NCBI GenBank assembly: GCA_947585605.1
Contig: CANPXC010000006.1
Coordinates: 1-32,101, forward strand
Length of the DNA: 32,101 nt
Source of the DNA: Candidatus Gastranaerophilales bacterium
Lineage (GTDB): Bacteria > Cyanobacteriota > Vampirovibrionia > Gastranaerophilales > Gastranaerophilaceae
Direction of reading: 5' to 3'
Below, in pieces: positions 18,748 to 28,450 of the stretch. Made by a program: the position numbers and the translations under genes. Numbering within the stretch: the stretch's first letter is position 1; every line of letters begins with the position of its first letter. The notes under the pieces are model-generated. The model was not told the origin of the DNA and ran no database searches. It worked only from the letters and a program-made list of their open reading frames with translations.

Positions 18748-20229
18748 ATGAGAATTATTATTTTATTGTTAATACTAATTACCTCCGATATATATTGTCT
18801 TGCCTCAGAAGTGACTGATTATATAGAATCCTTCACTGATTGCTGTGAAAATGAAAGTTATAAGGCTTTTTCAAAAGTCATTAAAGGTACGGCAAGCATT
18901 TCAGATATAGAAAAACAATTTATTATTGACCGAGAGATATCAAATGAACTTAATTCTCCTTTTATTTATACTGATTTAGAGCAGTGTGTTAAAATTGCGC
19001 TTGAAGATAACTATGATATAAAAATACAAAATCAGTATAAAAGGCAGTACTACTGGTTATACAGAAACGCACAATTTCAATTATTGCCCGATATTTATTA
19101 TAATTTTGATATATCGAACTTGGAAGGTCAATATTTAGTCGGCGGGATTGTCGCAACAACAACGCATGAAGTTCCCATTCAAAGCCTTGCTATTTTGCAA
19201 TGGTCTACAATCAATCAGGGAAAGTATTTCTTTCTTGTCGCGCAAAGTAAAAATCTGTTTAAAGCATACAGAGCAAATTTGGAATTTACAAAAGAACAAA
19301 AAATCAGAGATACCGTTCTTGCTTACTACGATACTTTAGAAAAAAAGATGGAGATTGAAGTCCAAAAAGTTAACTTATACGACAGGCTTGAACAATTAAA
19401 ATACACCGAAGGAAGATATGAAGCAGGAATAGGAACACTATATGACGTAAAAAGAGCGCAGGCGGAACTGGCAGGCGCACAGCAAGATTACACCGAAACA
19501 TTAAATTCTTTGAGATTAAGGCAAGCTGCGCTGGCTAATGTATTGGGGCTTGATATCCTTGACGCCGTGTATCCGTTCGAAATTACCGTTGATCAAAGGG
19601 TATTAGTAAATCCTGATGCGGATATAGAATACTTGTATAAACAGGCACTCGACGCAAGAGAAGATATTAAGGCAAAACGCTCCGAGATTGAAGCATATAA
19701 AGCGCAAAGAAGTTCAAACTACACGGATATTATACCTGAAATAACTCTTTCTTATCAAAACGGGCTTGTGGGAACAAAACGTGCGGGCATGAACCAACAC
19801 AACAGTATTACTCTTGATTTAAGAGCGCATGTCGGTAAAAATTTACTAATGGGAACTATAACACAAATTAAATCCGATACGGCTCTTGTAAAAGCTAAAA
19901 AACTCGAGCTGATTAATTTACAGAGAGAAGTTAAAGAAAATATTTTATCTTCTTACTATGACTCATTAAATGCACTTAAAAAGGTGGAAGCTTCAAAAGT
20001 TGAAACAGAAGCTGCAAATTTAAGCCTTGATTTATCGTTGACAAATATGAAGGCAGGAGAGGCAACTTTTATTGATGTTATTGCCTCTCAAAATTTAAAA
20101 GTACAATCTAATATAAATTTGATTAAAAATATGATAGAATACAATAAAGCTCAAACAAATCTTTTGTTTGAAATCGGGATTTTAAGCCCCAAAAATGTTT
20201 TGAGGGACTATAAACCTAAATTTTACTAA
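18748..20229 (+). CDS. TolC-like outer membrane efflux protein (OEP family)
   Basis: Signal peptide-like MRIIILLLILITSDIYCLA. Long amphipathic coiled coils with EGRYEAGIGTLYDVKRAQAELAGAQQDYTETLNSLRLRQAALANVLGL and a second repeat ending LTNMKAGEATFIDVIASQNLKVQS. ORF track starts at TTG 18730; ATG 18748 is more likely. Confidence 0.87.
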   Translation: MRIIILLLILITSDIYCLASEVTDYIESFTDCCENESYKAFSKVIKGTASISDIEKQFIIDREISNELNSPFIYTDLEQCVKIALEDNYDIKIQNQYKRQYYWLYRNAQFQLLPDIYYNFDISNLEGQYLVGGIVATTTHEVPIQSLAILQWSTINQGKYFFLVAQSKNLFKAYRANLEFTKEQKIRDTVLAYYDTLEKKMEIEVQKVNLYDRLEQLKYTEGRYEAGIGTLYDVKRAQAELAGAQQDYTETLNSLRLRQAALANVLGLDILDAVYPFEITVDQRVLVNPDADIEYLYKQALDAREDIKAKRSEIEAYKAQRSSNYTDIIPEITLSYQNGLVGTKRAGMNQHNSITLDLRAHVGKNLLMGTITQIKSDTALVKAKKLELINLQREVKENILSSYYDSLNALKKVEASKVETEAANLSLDLSLTNMKAGEATFIDVIASQNLKVQSNINLIKNMIEYNKAQTNLLFEIGILSPKNVLRDYKPKFY

Positions 20230-20272
20230 TATTATTATGTTTATTTCTTATAGTTTATCGGAGTGCGGGTAA

Positions 20273-21349
20273 ATGTTTAATTTTTTAAAAAGATTATTTA
20301 TTAAATACAACTCAACAATGGAGAAAGAAATATATGAACAGCCTAAAATAATTGAAGAATTATTAAAAAAATATTTGTTAAAAGATAATGACATTAATAT
20401 TGATATACCGGATAACATAAAAAAAATTGCATTGATAGCAAGCGGTTCATCTTATCATAGTGCGACAATTGCCGCAAATTATTTAAGAGATAATGTTCAT
20501 TGCTATGCTCAATCATATTATGCAAGCGAATTTTCTCTTGTTGAAAATATTGATGTTGATAACGATACATTATATATTTTTATTTCACAATCGGGTGAAA
20601 CTGCAGATACAAATAAAGCGCTAGATATAGTAAAAATTAAAACCGATAAAACACTTGCAATAACAAATACAAAAAATTCCACATTATACAATAATGTAAA
20701 ATACAAAGTTTTAACTAATGCAGGTGCAGAAAAAGCTATTGCTTCAACAAAGGCAATGTCAGCTCAAATGTTTTGCCTCTTCTTAATTGCTGCAAAAATA
20801 ATGAAAACAAGAGGTATTCCTGTAGGCAGTCTTGTTGAAGAACTACAAAAAATTCCTGCGGTTATTAAATCAACATTGGAAAAAAGAAAATTAATAAATA
20901 ATTTTTCAAAAAAGTTAAGCAACTACGAAAATGCAGCCATACTTGCTTCCGGAATGTTTTATCCTCTTGCAAAAGAAGGTGCATTAAAAATAAAAGAAAC
21001 CTCTTATATTAATACAACGGCATATCCTACAGGCGAATTTTTGCACGGACATATTGCTATTTTAAATAAAAAATGTGCAGTTATAGCTCTTGTTAATAAC
21101 AATAATGTTGATTTCACTTTAAAAATTTTAGAAAAAATTAAAAACAATTATTCAACGGATTCCTTTATAATTTCCGCTTTTAATATCAACGTTAAAAAGC
21201 AAAAAGATATTATATGTTTAGAAAGCTATAATGACATTGAATTTTTATTTTCCGCATTAATTATTGAACAAATGCTGGCCTATGAAACTGCTGTTTTATT
21301 AGGTAGAAATGTAGATAAGCCGAGCGGATTATCCAAAATTGTTAAATAA
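20273..21349 (+). CDS. Double-SIS-domain sugar-phosphate isomerase, GlmS-like isomerase module without glutaminase domain
   Basis: LIASGSSYHSATIAANYL, FISQSGETADTNKALDIV, AEKAIASTKAMSAQ, AYPTGEFLHGHIAIL, C-terminal VDKPSGLSKIVK. All parallel the GlmS isomerase domain. Confidence 0.88.
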   Translation: MFNFLKRLFIKYNSTMEKEIYEQPKIIEELLKKYLLKDNDINIDIPDNIKKIALIASGSSYHSATIAANYLRDNVHCYAQSYYASEFSLVENIDVDNDTLYIFISQSGETADTNKALDIVKIKTDKTLAITNTKNSTLYNNVKYKVLTNAGAEKAIASTKAMSAQMFCLFLIAAKIMKTRGIPVGSLVEELQKIPAVIKSTLEKRKLINNFSKKLSNYENAAILASGMFYPLAKEGALKIKETSYINTTAYPTGEFLHGHIAILNKKCAVIALVNNNNVDFTLKILEKIKNNYSTDSFIISAFNINVKKQKDIICLESYNDIEFLFSALIIEQMLAYETAVLLGRNVDKPSGLSKIVK

Positions 21350-21425
21350 ATGTTTATAATTGTAAATATAATTTAAAAACATTGCAATTTATTTCTTTCA
21401 TTTGTTTTAAATTTTTTGGGTAAAT

Positions 21426-22877
21426 ATGCAAATAAGTTTTTTTAACAAAATTAATACGTACAATAATATATTTAAACGTAATCAAGAGTATCCGATTAAC
21501 AACAGATACCCGAATTTAGCACCATTGCCGAAAGATACTGTTTCTTTTACAGGTTCGGCAGAGCTTATTTCTGAATACATGGCTTATGCCCCTTCCGGTA
21601 ATTTGTGCAAAAAATTAGAGGATGCGGCAATTCCTGCGCAAAAATATTTGGAATTTATTCTGGATAAATATTTAAATCCCATAACAAAAGATGACGGAAA
21701 TAAAAAAACAAACAGCATGCCTGTATTAGCACATCCTACCAGAGTAAAAAGCGCACTCAGTATTAAAGAAAAAGTAGTAAGCAAATTCACAAAAAGCTAT
21801 GATGAATATAATTCTAAAGTCAGAGATGCAGTTTTAAAGGAGTTATTTAAATTTTTTAAAATAAATCCTGCGCATTCAAAAGAAGATGTAATAAAGACAG
21901 TTAATGAATATTTAACGCCGCAAAATACCTATTTAACTTTTAAAAATCCAAAAAATGTAATTAGTGATATAGTATCTGTTACAAAAAATTTAAATTTATT
22001 AAACTACGATGATTATTCAAAAGAAGCGGTGGAGAAAAAGCTGAATGCTATAGAAACAATCATTTCATCTATTTATCCCATACCCATATTACCAAATCCT
22101 TCAACATCGGAAGGAATAAAGTTTTTTGCAAATGACATAGTCGGAGGCAGAATTATTTTAAATAAAACAGACAAAAAAAACACTGCAAAGGTTATTAGTG
22201 CATTAAAGTCTGCAGTCAAAGACGGCTATTTAAATATTACATCAATAGAAAATAACATTCCCGATACTAAAAAAATTCCCAAAAATAAAAGTTTGTCGGA
22301 TTTTGATTACATATCTGAAGACGATTTAAAGTCATTAGCAAAACAAGCCAATGCTGAGCTTATTACAAATAAGTCGCACTCCGGATATATAGCTATTCAT
22401 ATAAATGTTGATTTAAGCAATGCTATTTTTTCAAAATATAACGATAAATTTAACGGATATTCCGGCGAAATTCAAATTATGGGGCCGGACATAGAAACAC
22501 TTAAAGAAGTAGAAGACATTTGCTATAAATTAAAAGACAGTAAAAATGCAATAAGTTCAAGGTACAAAGAATTTAAAGAGCATTTTGACAAATATTATAA
22601 AGACGCAAAACAAGCATTTCAGGATTATACTTATAATTTGTATTTATTCCAAAGAATGCTCCCCGACCATAAATCACAATTAAATCAATCATTTCCTTCA
22701 ATAAAAGATATGGGTTACGAAGGAAAAGTTCCGGCGGAATTAGACTATAATTTATTAAGGGAAATTAAAAACAGATGCGATAGGGAATATAAACAGAATA
22801 ATCCTCCGCAGCCTAAAAAAATTACTCCAACCATGAAAAATTTGATACACGAGCTTGAAAGTTACGTTAAAAAATAA
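21426..22877 (+). CDS. Divergent RelA/SpoT-like nucleotidyltransferase-domain protein
   Basis: Ordered motifs like those of the (p)ppGpp synthetase fold: HPTRVKSALSIKEKV (aa 103-117), NDIVGGRIIL (aa 236-245), KSHSGYIAIH (aa 316-325), GEIQIMGPDIETLKEVEDICYKLK (aa 347-370). N-terminal PLPKDTVSFTG. Confidence 0.6.
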   Translation: MQISFFNKINTYNNIFKRNQEYPINNRYPNLAPLPKDTVSFTGSAELISEYMAYAPSGNLCKKLEDAAIPAQKYLEFILDKYLNPITKDDGNKKTNSMPVLAHPTRVKSALSIKEKVVSKFTKSYDEYNSKVRDAVLKELFKFFKINPAHSKEDVIKTVNEYLTPQNTYLTFKNPKNVISDIVSVTKNLNLLNYDDYSKEAVEKKLNAIETIISSIYPIPILPNPSTSEGIKFFANDIVGGRIILNKTDKKNTAKVISALKSAVKDGYLNITSIENNIPDTKKIPKNKSLSDFDYISEDDLKSLAKQANAELITNKSHSGYIAIHINVDLSNAIFSKYNDKFNGYSGEIQIMGPDIETLKEVEDICYKLKDSKNAISSRYKEFKEHFDKYYKDAKQAFQDYTYNLYLFQRMLPDHKSQLNQSFPSIKDMGYEGKVPAELDYNLLREIKNRCDREYKQNNPPQPKKITPTMKNLIHELESYVKK

Positions 22878-22878
22878 T

Positions 22879-23331
22879 TTATTTGTAGCTTCTCATAACT
22901 TTTTGCATAAGGTTTGTAAGCAAAGGAACATAAAAAATTCGTCCAAATATAACACCTGCTATAATATACGCTAAAATTAATATTATTATGAACTGGAATA
23001 TTGACAGCGAAAATACCGGAGGATATGTCGTAATTATCTTAAGTGATATTAAATAATTTAATTTTGCCGCTAAAAGATTAATAAACGGAATAAGTGCCAA
23101 TATTGACATAACAATATTTAAAACCAGTGTTATAATTGTCAAAATTATTGATATTACCATTGATTGGCATATATTATACATAAGAAAAAACCTTAAATTT
23201 CTTTTGCAGATATAAGCAATTATAATCCATATTAAACCGGCTATTCCCATTGTAATATATGATAAAATTGAAATAATTTTTTCTATAAGAAATATTTTAT
23301 TAGTGTTATGCGGCATTGTTTGTATTCTCAT
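22879..23331 (-). CDS. Small polytopic membrane protein, Tic20-like
   Basis: About 4 TM segments. NLRFFLMYNICQSMVISIIL resembles the Tic20 R/F-x-RFNxMQAxLLDI segment, and the C-terminal RIFYVPLLTNLMQKVM resembles the Tic20 C-terminal IPxISDAxxxQ segment. Start uncertain (ATG 23331 or 23316). Confidence 0.55.
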   Translation of the reverse strand: MRIQTMPHNTNKIFLIEKIISILSYITMGIAGLIWIIIAYICKRNLRFFLMYNICQSMVISIILTIITLVLNIVMSILALIPFINLLAAKLNYLISLKIITTYPPVFSLSIFQFIIILILAYIIAGVIFGRIFYVPLLTNLMQKVMRSYK

Positions 23332-24379
23332 CAAGTGTATTATTCTTTATAAATTCTTGAACAATTTCAATATAAACAAGCTTAATTTCATCATTATCAC
23401 TATCAATATCAATTGCTTGTTTGTATAAAGAAATAGCGGAACGCAAATCTTTAAGCATAACATAAGTATTGCCTAAAAGCGTATAAACATTTGAATCCGC
23501 AGGTTCAATTTCAAGAACTTTTTTATATACTTCAGCAGCTTCCTCGTATTTTTTATCAGAAAAATAAAGATTACCCAAAAGGATGTATGCATTTTTAGCT
23601 GAAGGATTAATTTCAATTGCTTTCTGATAAAGATTAATTGCGTCATCCAAATTACCTTGTTCATACTTTGAAATAGCATAGCACAAGTATGATTGGTAGT
23701 ATTTGGGCTTTTCTTTAATTATTTTATCAAAGTAAGAATTTGCTTCCGTGTAATTTTTTGCTGCAGAAAGAGCATTTGCGCAGAATAAAATATATTTAAA
23801 ATTATCAGAATCGAGCGAAAGCGCCTTTTTAAAATTCTCCGCAGCTTCACTGTTTCTTGACATTTTCATTAATATAAAGGCAAGGTTAATATAATTTTCG
23901 GGAACTTTATTATCAATTGCCAAAGCTTTTTCATAATATCTAAGCGCTTCTTCATAATTTTCCCGGTCTTGGTAGAGCATTGCTATTGCTGAATAAACTT
24001 TATAATTATTCTTATCCATGTTTAAAGCTTTAATATAGTTTGACATGGACTGCTTAAAATCGCCTAATTCGGCATAAGCATTACCAAGGTTATAGAATAC
24101 CGAAAAATTATCAACATCAAGACTTGCCGCCCGCGAATAATAATTTATTGCTTTTTTAAAATCATATTTGCAAAAATATATGCTGCCTAAATTTGTCAAA
24201 GCAATATAATTGGAACTTTCAAATTGCAGCAGACTTTCATACACTCCGATAGCTCTGTCATACTCATTATCTGCCAGATATATATTTGCCAGTTTAATAT
24301 AATTATCGGAATTATTCGGATTATCAACAATTGACTTTATTAAATTTTTAATAATTTGATTTTTATTTTCAGCTTCCAT
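23306..24379 (-). CDS. Tetratricopeptide repeat (TPR) protein
   Basis: At least 9 consecutive ~34-aa TPR units (for example VFYNLGNAYAELGDFKQSMSNYIKALNMDKNN, AYILLGNLYFSDKKYEEAAEVYKKVLEIEPAD). Start set at MEAENKNQ (24379) rather than the ORF-track 24415. Confidence 0.92.
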   Translation of the reverse strand: MEAENKNQIIKNLIKSIVDNPNNSDNYIKLANIYLADNEYDRAIGVYESLLQFESSNYIALTNLGSIYFCKYDFKKAINYYSRAASLDVDNFSVFYNLGNAYAELGDFKQSMSNYIKALNMDKNNYKVYSAIAMLYQDRENYEEALRYYEKALAIDNKVPENYINLAFILMKMSRNSEAAENFKKALSLDSDNFKYILFCANALSAAKNYTEANSYFDKIIKEKPKYYQSYLCYAISKYEQGNLDDAINLYQKAIEINPSAKNAYILLGNLYFSDKKYEEAAEVYKKVLEIEPADSNVYTLLGNTYVMLKDLRSAISLYKQAIDIDSDNDEIKLVYIEIVQEFIKNNTLDENTNNAA

Positions 24380-24389
24380 ACAAAATATT

Positions 24390-25541
24390 TTACCAAATAA
24401 TAAATCTGGTAGCAAATAAAATCATATTGGAATCGGGTTTATCGGAATAATTTCTTCTTACAAAATTTAATAAAATCTTCATATTTTTAAACGGAAAGTA
24501 AGTAATTCCGGCGGTATATTCCTGTATATTAGAGTAGACACTGTCCTTATCAGGATTAAAGTAATCATATCTACCCACAATAGATACTTTAGGAAATAAA
24601 TCATAAATGAAGGTTGTGTAAAATCCGTCAGCATGATTATTGGAATGAGCTATACCGTTATATCCGTCAGCGTTGGCATATTCAGCTCTAAAATGTACTT
24701 TGTTGTAGTCATAACCTGTGAAAAACGAATACTGATTGTAACTGTTATAATATTTACCGATATTATAGCTTCCGCCGATACGTAATTTTCCGTATTTTTC
24801 ATTGTTATTGCCGAAAGGTTTTAGCATAACATATCCCGTGAAATCACTTCCATGCCCGAAACTGTTCATATATCTTGTACTGTCATATATGCCGATATCA
24901 TAATCCAGATATTCATAAGTGCCTATATTTCTGACCCCAACGGCATAAGCGTCGCCAAGCGTACGTCCTAATTGTGATTTTAATACCATGTCAAGCTGTA
25001 TTGGTGCTAATGAACCGTTATAGTTAACGGGAATTCTTCGGCCCTGACCTATCAATATTGTTTGATTTGGATTTATGCTGTGCGAAACATATAATCTTGT
25101 AATTTTTTCGGAAAATTTATTATCATACCCCGGCAAATCTCTAAGAATATTGTAATTAAACAATATTTCAGACTTATTTTCATTAAACTTCATACCAACT
25201 ATAGGTTCTACGGAAAAAAATTTGTGTACAGCGCTCGGCGTTTGATTTTCATTAAATGTATATGTAAACCTGTTTTCATGTATATATCCGACTTTTAAGG
25301 AATTAATCGGTGAATTTTTAAATTCTAAACCTTTTTCGGAAAATAATTTTAAAACCGGTGATACACTTTCATACTCTTCAACATTGCCGTAATAAACATC
25401 GGAAAGATATTTAAACAAACTTTGATTTTCAGTCTCCAGCTTAATTTCTTCAATAGCAAAAGCTTGAACATTTAAAAATATTAATAGTAATAATAATATT
25501 TTTATAGATTTATAATTAAATAATATTTTTAAAATATTCAA
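24390..25541 (-). CDS. Putative outer-membrane beta-barrel protein (porin-like)
   Basis: Hydrophobic signal sequence ending ...LNVQAFA, then alternating beta-strand pattern ([68 protein letters not shown]) and a terminal aromatic strand ([11 protein letters not shown]). Confidence 0.75.
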   Translation of the reverse strand: MNILKILFNYKSIKILLLLLIFLNVQAFAIEEIKLETENQSLFKYLSDVYYGNVEEYESVSPVLKLFSEKGLEFKNSPINSLKVGYIHENRFTYTFNENQTPSAVHKFFSVEPIVGMKFNENKSEILFNYNILRDLPGYDNKFSEKITRLYVSHSINPNQTILIGQGRRIPVNYNGSLAPIQLDMVLKSQLGRTLGDAYAVGVRNIGTYEYLDYDIGIYDSTRYMNSFGHGSDFTGYVMLKPFGNNNEKYGKLRIGGSYNIGKYYNSYNQYSFFTGYDYNKVHFRAEYANADGYNGIAHSNNHADGFYTTFIYDLFPKVSIVGRYDYFNPDKDSVYSNIQEYTAGITYFPFKNMKILLNFVRRNYSDKPDSNMILFATRFIIW

Positions 25542-26448
25542 TAGTACTTCTTAATCCTTCTTCAATATCTATTTTCGGTTCCCAATTTAATTTTTCTTTA
25601 GCGAGTGAAATATTAGGTTCTCTCTGAACGGGGTCGTCAGATGGCAAAGGTTCAAACACAATTTTAGATTTTGAATTTGTAAGCTTTATTATTAATTTAG
25701 CAAAATCAAGTATGGAAAATTCTAATGGATTACCCAAATTAACCGGCCCTATAAAATTGTTTTCGTTGTTCATCATTTTAATTAATGCGTCAACCATGTC
25801 GGAAACATAGCAGAAAGCTCTTGTCTGCGAGCCGTCGCCATATACTGTAATAGGTTCATTTTTAAGCGCCTGAACAATAAAATTAGATACAACTCTGCCG
25901 TCATTAACTGCCATTCTCGGCCCGTATGTATTAAATATTCTCGCTATTCTTATATCTACTTGATTTTGCCTGTAATAATCCATCATAAGAGTTTCGGCAC
26001 AGCGTTTTCCTTCATCATAACAGCTTCTTATTCCGATTGGATTAACATTACCCCAATAGCTTTCTACTTGAGGATGAATTTTTGGGTCGCCGTATACTTC
26101 GCTTGTACTTGCCTGCAAAATTCTTGCTTTACATCTTTTAGCAAGCCCCAGCATATTTATAATTCCCATTACTGAAGTTTTTATTGTCTTTATCGGATTA
26201 TACTGGTAGTGTATGGGCGAAGCAGGACATGCTAAATTATATATTTGATCAACTTCAGCCAGATATTCATTTATAACATCATGCCTGACCAATTCAAATT
26301 TATTATTACCTATTAAATGTCTTATATTATCTTTTGACCCCGTAAAAAAGTTATCAAGGCAAATAACATCATTGTTATCGTTTATAAGCTTTTCACATAA
26401 ATGTGAACCAATAAAACCGGCTCCGCCGGTAATTAATATTCTTTTCAT
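25516..26448 (-). CDS. NAD-dependent epimerase/dehydratase, UDP-glucuronate decarboxylase (UDP-xylose synthase)-like
   Basis: [131 protein letters not shown]. The YDEGKR context is typical of UXS. Confidence 0.9.
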   Translation of the reverse strand: MKRILITGGAGFIGSHLCEKLINDNNDVICLDNFFTGSKDNIRHLIGNNKFELVRHDVINEYLAEVDQIYNLACPASPIHYQYNPIKTIKTSVMGIINMLGLAKRCKARILQASTSEVYGDPKIHPQVESYWGNVNPIGIRSCYDEGKRCAETLMMDYYRQNQVDIRIARIFNTYGPRMAVNDGRVVSNFIVQALKNEPITVYGDGSQTRAFCYVSDMVDALIKMMNNENNFIGPVNLGNPLEFSILDFAKLIIKLTNSKSKIVFEPLPSDDPVQREPNISLAKEKLNWEPKIDIEEGLRSTIEYFKNII

Positions 26449-28259
26449 TAAACGCCTGCCTCTTGATTGTTAAACTGCATTTCATATAAATGTTTATAAT
26501 GTCCGTTATGAATTTTAATTAAATCGTCATGGGTTCCTAATTCCACTAACTCACCGTTATTAATAACCGCAATTCTGTCAGCATTTTTAATTGTAGAAAG
26601 CCTGTGAGCGATAACAAAAACGGTTTTGTTCATTATTAAGTTATCCAGTGCTTTTTGAACAATAGCTTCAGATTCGTTATCAAGCGCGGAGGTAGCTTCA
26701 TCCAGTATTATTATAGGGGTATTTTTAATCATTGCACGCGCAATTGCAACTCTTTGACGCTGTCCGCCCGAAAGTGTTAAGCCTCTTTCTCCAAGCACAG
26801 TATCGGCACCGTCTTTTAAAGAATTAATAAGTTCTTCCAGATGTGAATACTTTAATACTGTTTGGAAATCATCTTCCGTGGCACTTGGATTAGCAATCAT
26901 AATATTTTCTTTGATTGTTCCCGTGAATAAAAAGTTGTCTTGAAATACAAATGAAATATTATTTCTTAAATCTTTTAGTTTAAAGTTTCTGATATCTATA
27001 TTATCAAACTTAATTGCACCTTCATTAACATCATAAAATCTTGGTAAAAGGTTAACCAGTGTAGATTTACCTCCCCCTGAATTACCGACGATGGCTATTG
27101 TTTCTGATTTATTTACGGTCAAATTTATATTTTTCAAAACAGGTTGATTTTCAACATATTCAAATGAAACATTTTCAAAAGTAATTGAGTGCTTTAACGG
27201 CTGTATTGCAACGGTATTTTCAGCTTCTTTTATAATGGGTTTATAGTCAAATAATTCAAATACCCTGCCCATTGCCACAAATATATTCTGTATACCGGTA
27301 AGAGTATTTCCGAGTGTTTTAACCGGTTTATATAAAAGCAGTAAAGATGTAACGAAGGAGGCAAAAGAACCTGCAGTCATGCTTCCGCTATAAATTAATT
27401 TAGTGCCGTAGAACAGAACAAAAGCTATACCGAAGGAGGCAATTAAATACATTAAAGGGGACATCCAGCCGACTCTTTTTGTAAGTGAAATTGAAACATT
27501 AAAGCTTTTGTTAATTGCTTCAATGAAATTGTCTAACTGTCTTTTTTGAAGATTGTAAGCTGTTACAACTTTATTTCCCGAATATGTTTCATTCATTGTT
27601 GTAGTAATATCGCCGGTGATAACGGTGTTTTGATTGGATACAGATTTAATTTTTTTTCTTATTAAAAAAACAGGCAAAAAAGCAACCGTTAAAACCCCGA
27701 CTCCGACAACAGCCAATCTCCAGGAACTGTACAGCATAACAACAATTAATGACATAGCACCAAACAAACTTATTATAAAAGTTTTAATTTGTTCAACAAT
27801 ACCTCTTGAAGCTGTATCCGGGTCGGATAAATATCTGCTTAAAATAATGCCTGAAGAATTTTCATCAAAAAATGAAGTATCCATATAAATAAGTTTTGAG
27901 AATAAATCAATTTTAACCGCATTAGTAATTTTAAGGCTCGTCCAATCCGTAAGATAAGAGTTTAAATATCTTAATAGACCTTGAAACGCCGCGAAACCGA
28001 TAATAGCAAAAGGCATTGAAATCGCAAGTATGCTGTAGCTGATTTCAAAACCAAATAAATTTAAATTTTGTTTTCCTACTACATAATCCATATAAGGTTT
28101 TAAAGCAAAGGATACGACCCCATCCAAAAGTCCGACGGGAATTGCAATAATAAATCCCAAAATAACTCTGCCAAGGAACGGCTTTATATATGGAAATATT
28201 CTTTTTAATAACCACCCATATTCAAATGATGTAAGTGCTTCGGTGTTTTTTAATTTCAT
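26448..28259 (-). CDS. ABC transporter, fused permease and ATPase (MsbA-like exporter)
   Basis: ABC exporter TM domain followed by [23 protein letters not shown] (Walker A), [41 protein letters not shown]. 1-bp overlap with the next gene. Confidence 0.95.
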   Translation of the reverse strand: MKLKNTEALTSFEYGWLLKRIFPYIKPFLGRVILGFIIAIPVGLLDGVVSFALKPYMDYVVGKQNLNLFGFEISYSILAISMPFAIIGFAAFQGLLRYLNSYLTDWTSLKITNAVKIDLFSKLIYMDTSFFDENSSGIILSRYLSDPDTASRGIVEQIKTFIISLFGAMSLIVVMLYSSWRLAVVGVGVLTVAFLPVFLIRKKIKSVSNQNTVITGDITTTMNETYSGNKVVTAYNLQKRQLDNFIEAINKSFNVSISLTKRVGWMSPLMYLIASFGIAFVLFYGTKLIYSGSMTAGSFASFVTSLLLLYKPVKTLGNTLTGIQNIFVAMGRVFELFDYKPIIKEAENTVAIQPLKHSITFENVSFEYVENQPVLKNINLTVNKSETIAIVGNSGGGKSTLVNLLPRFYDVNEGAIKFDNIDIRNFKLKDLRNNISFVFQDNFLFTGTIKENIMIANPSATEDDFQTVLKYSHLEELINSLKDGADTVLGERGLTLSGGQRQRVAIARAMIKNTPIIILDEATSALDNESEAIVQKALDNLIMNKTVFVIAHRLSTIKNADRIAVINNGELVELGTHDDLIKIHNGHYKHLYEMQFNNQEAGV

Positions 28260-28450
28260 TTCTTAATTCTTACCTGCCATAAACTATCTTTTAATATTGT
28301 ATAATGAAATATTGATTTATAATACTTTTTATCTTATCTTAAATAGTAACATGGTCTTATTTGTGTAACAATTTCTTAACATTTATCTAAATTAAAGCAT
28401 TTCCAAATATTTAGGGGATTTAATACATTGTGTTTATAAAGGGGTAAAAT

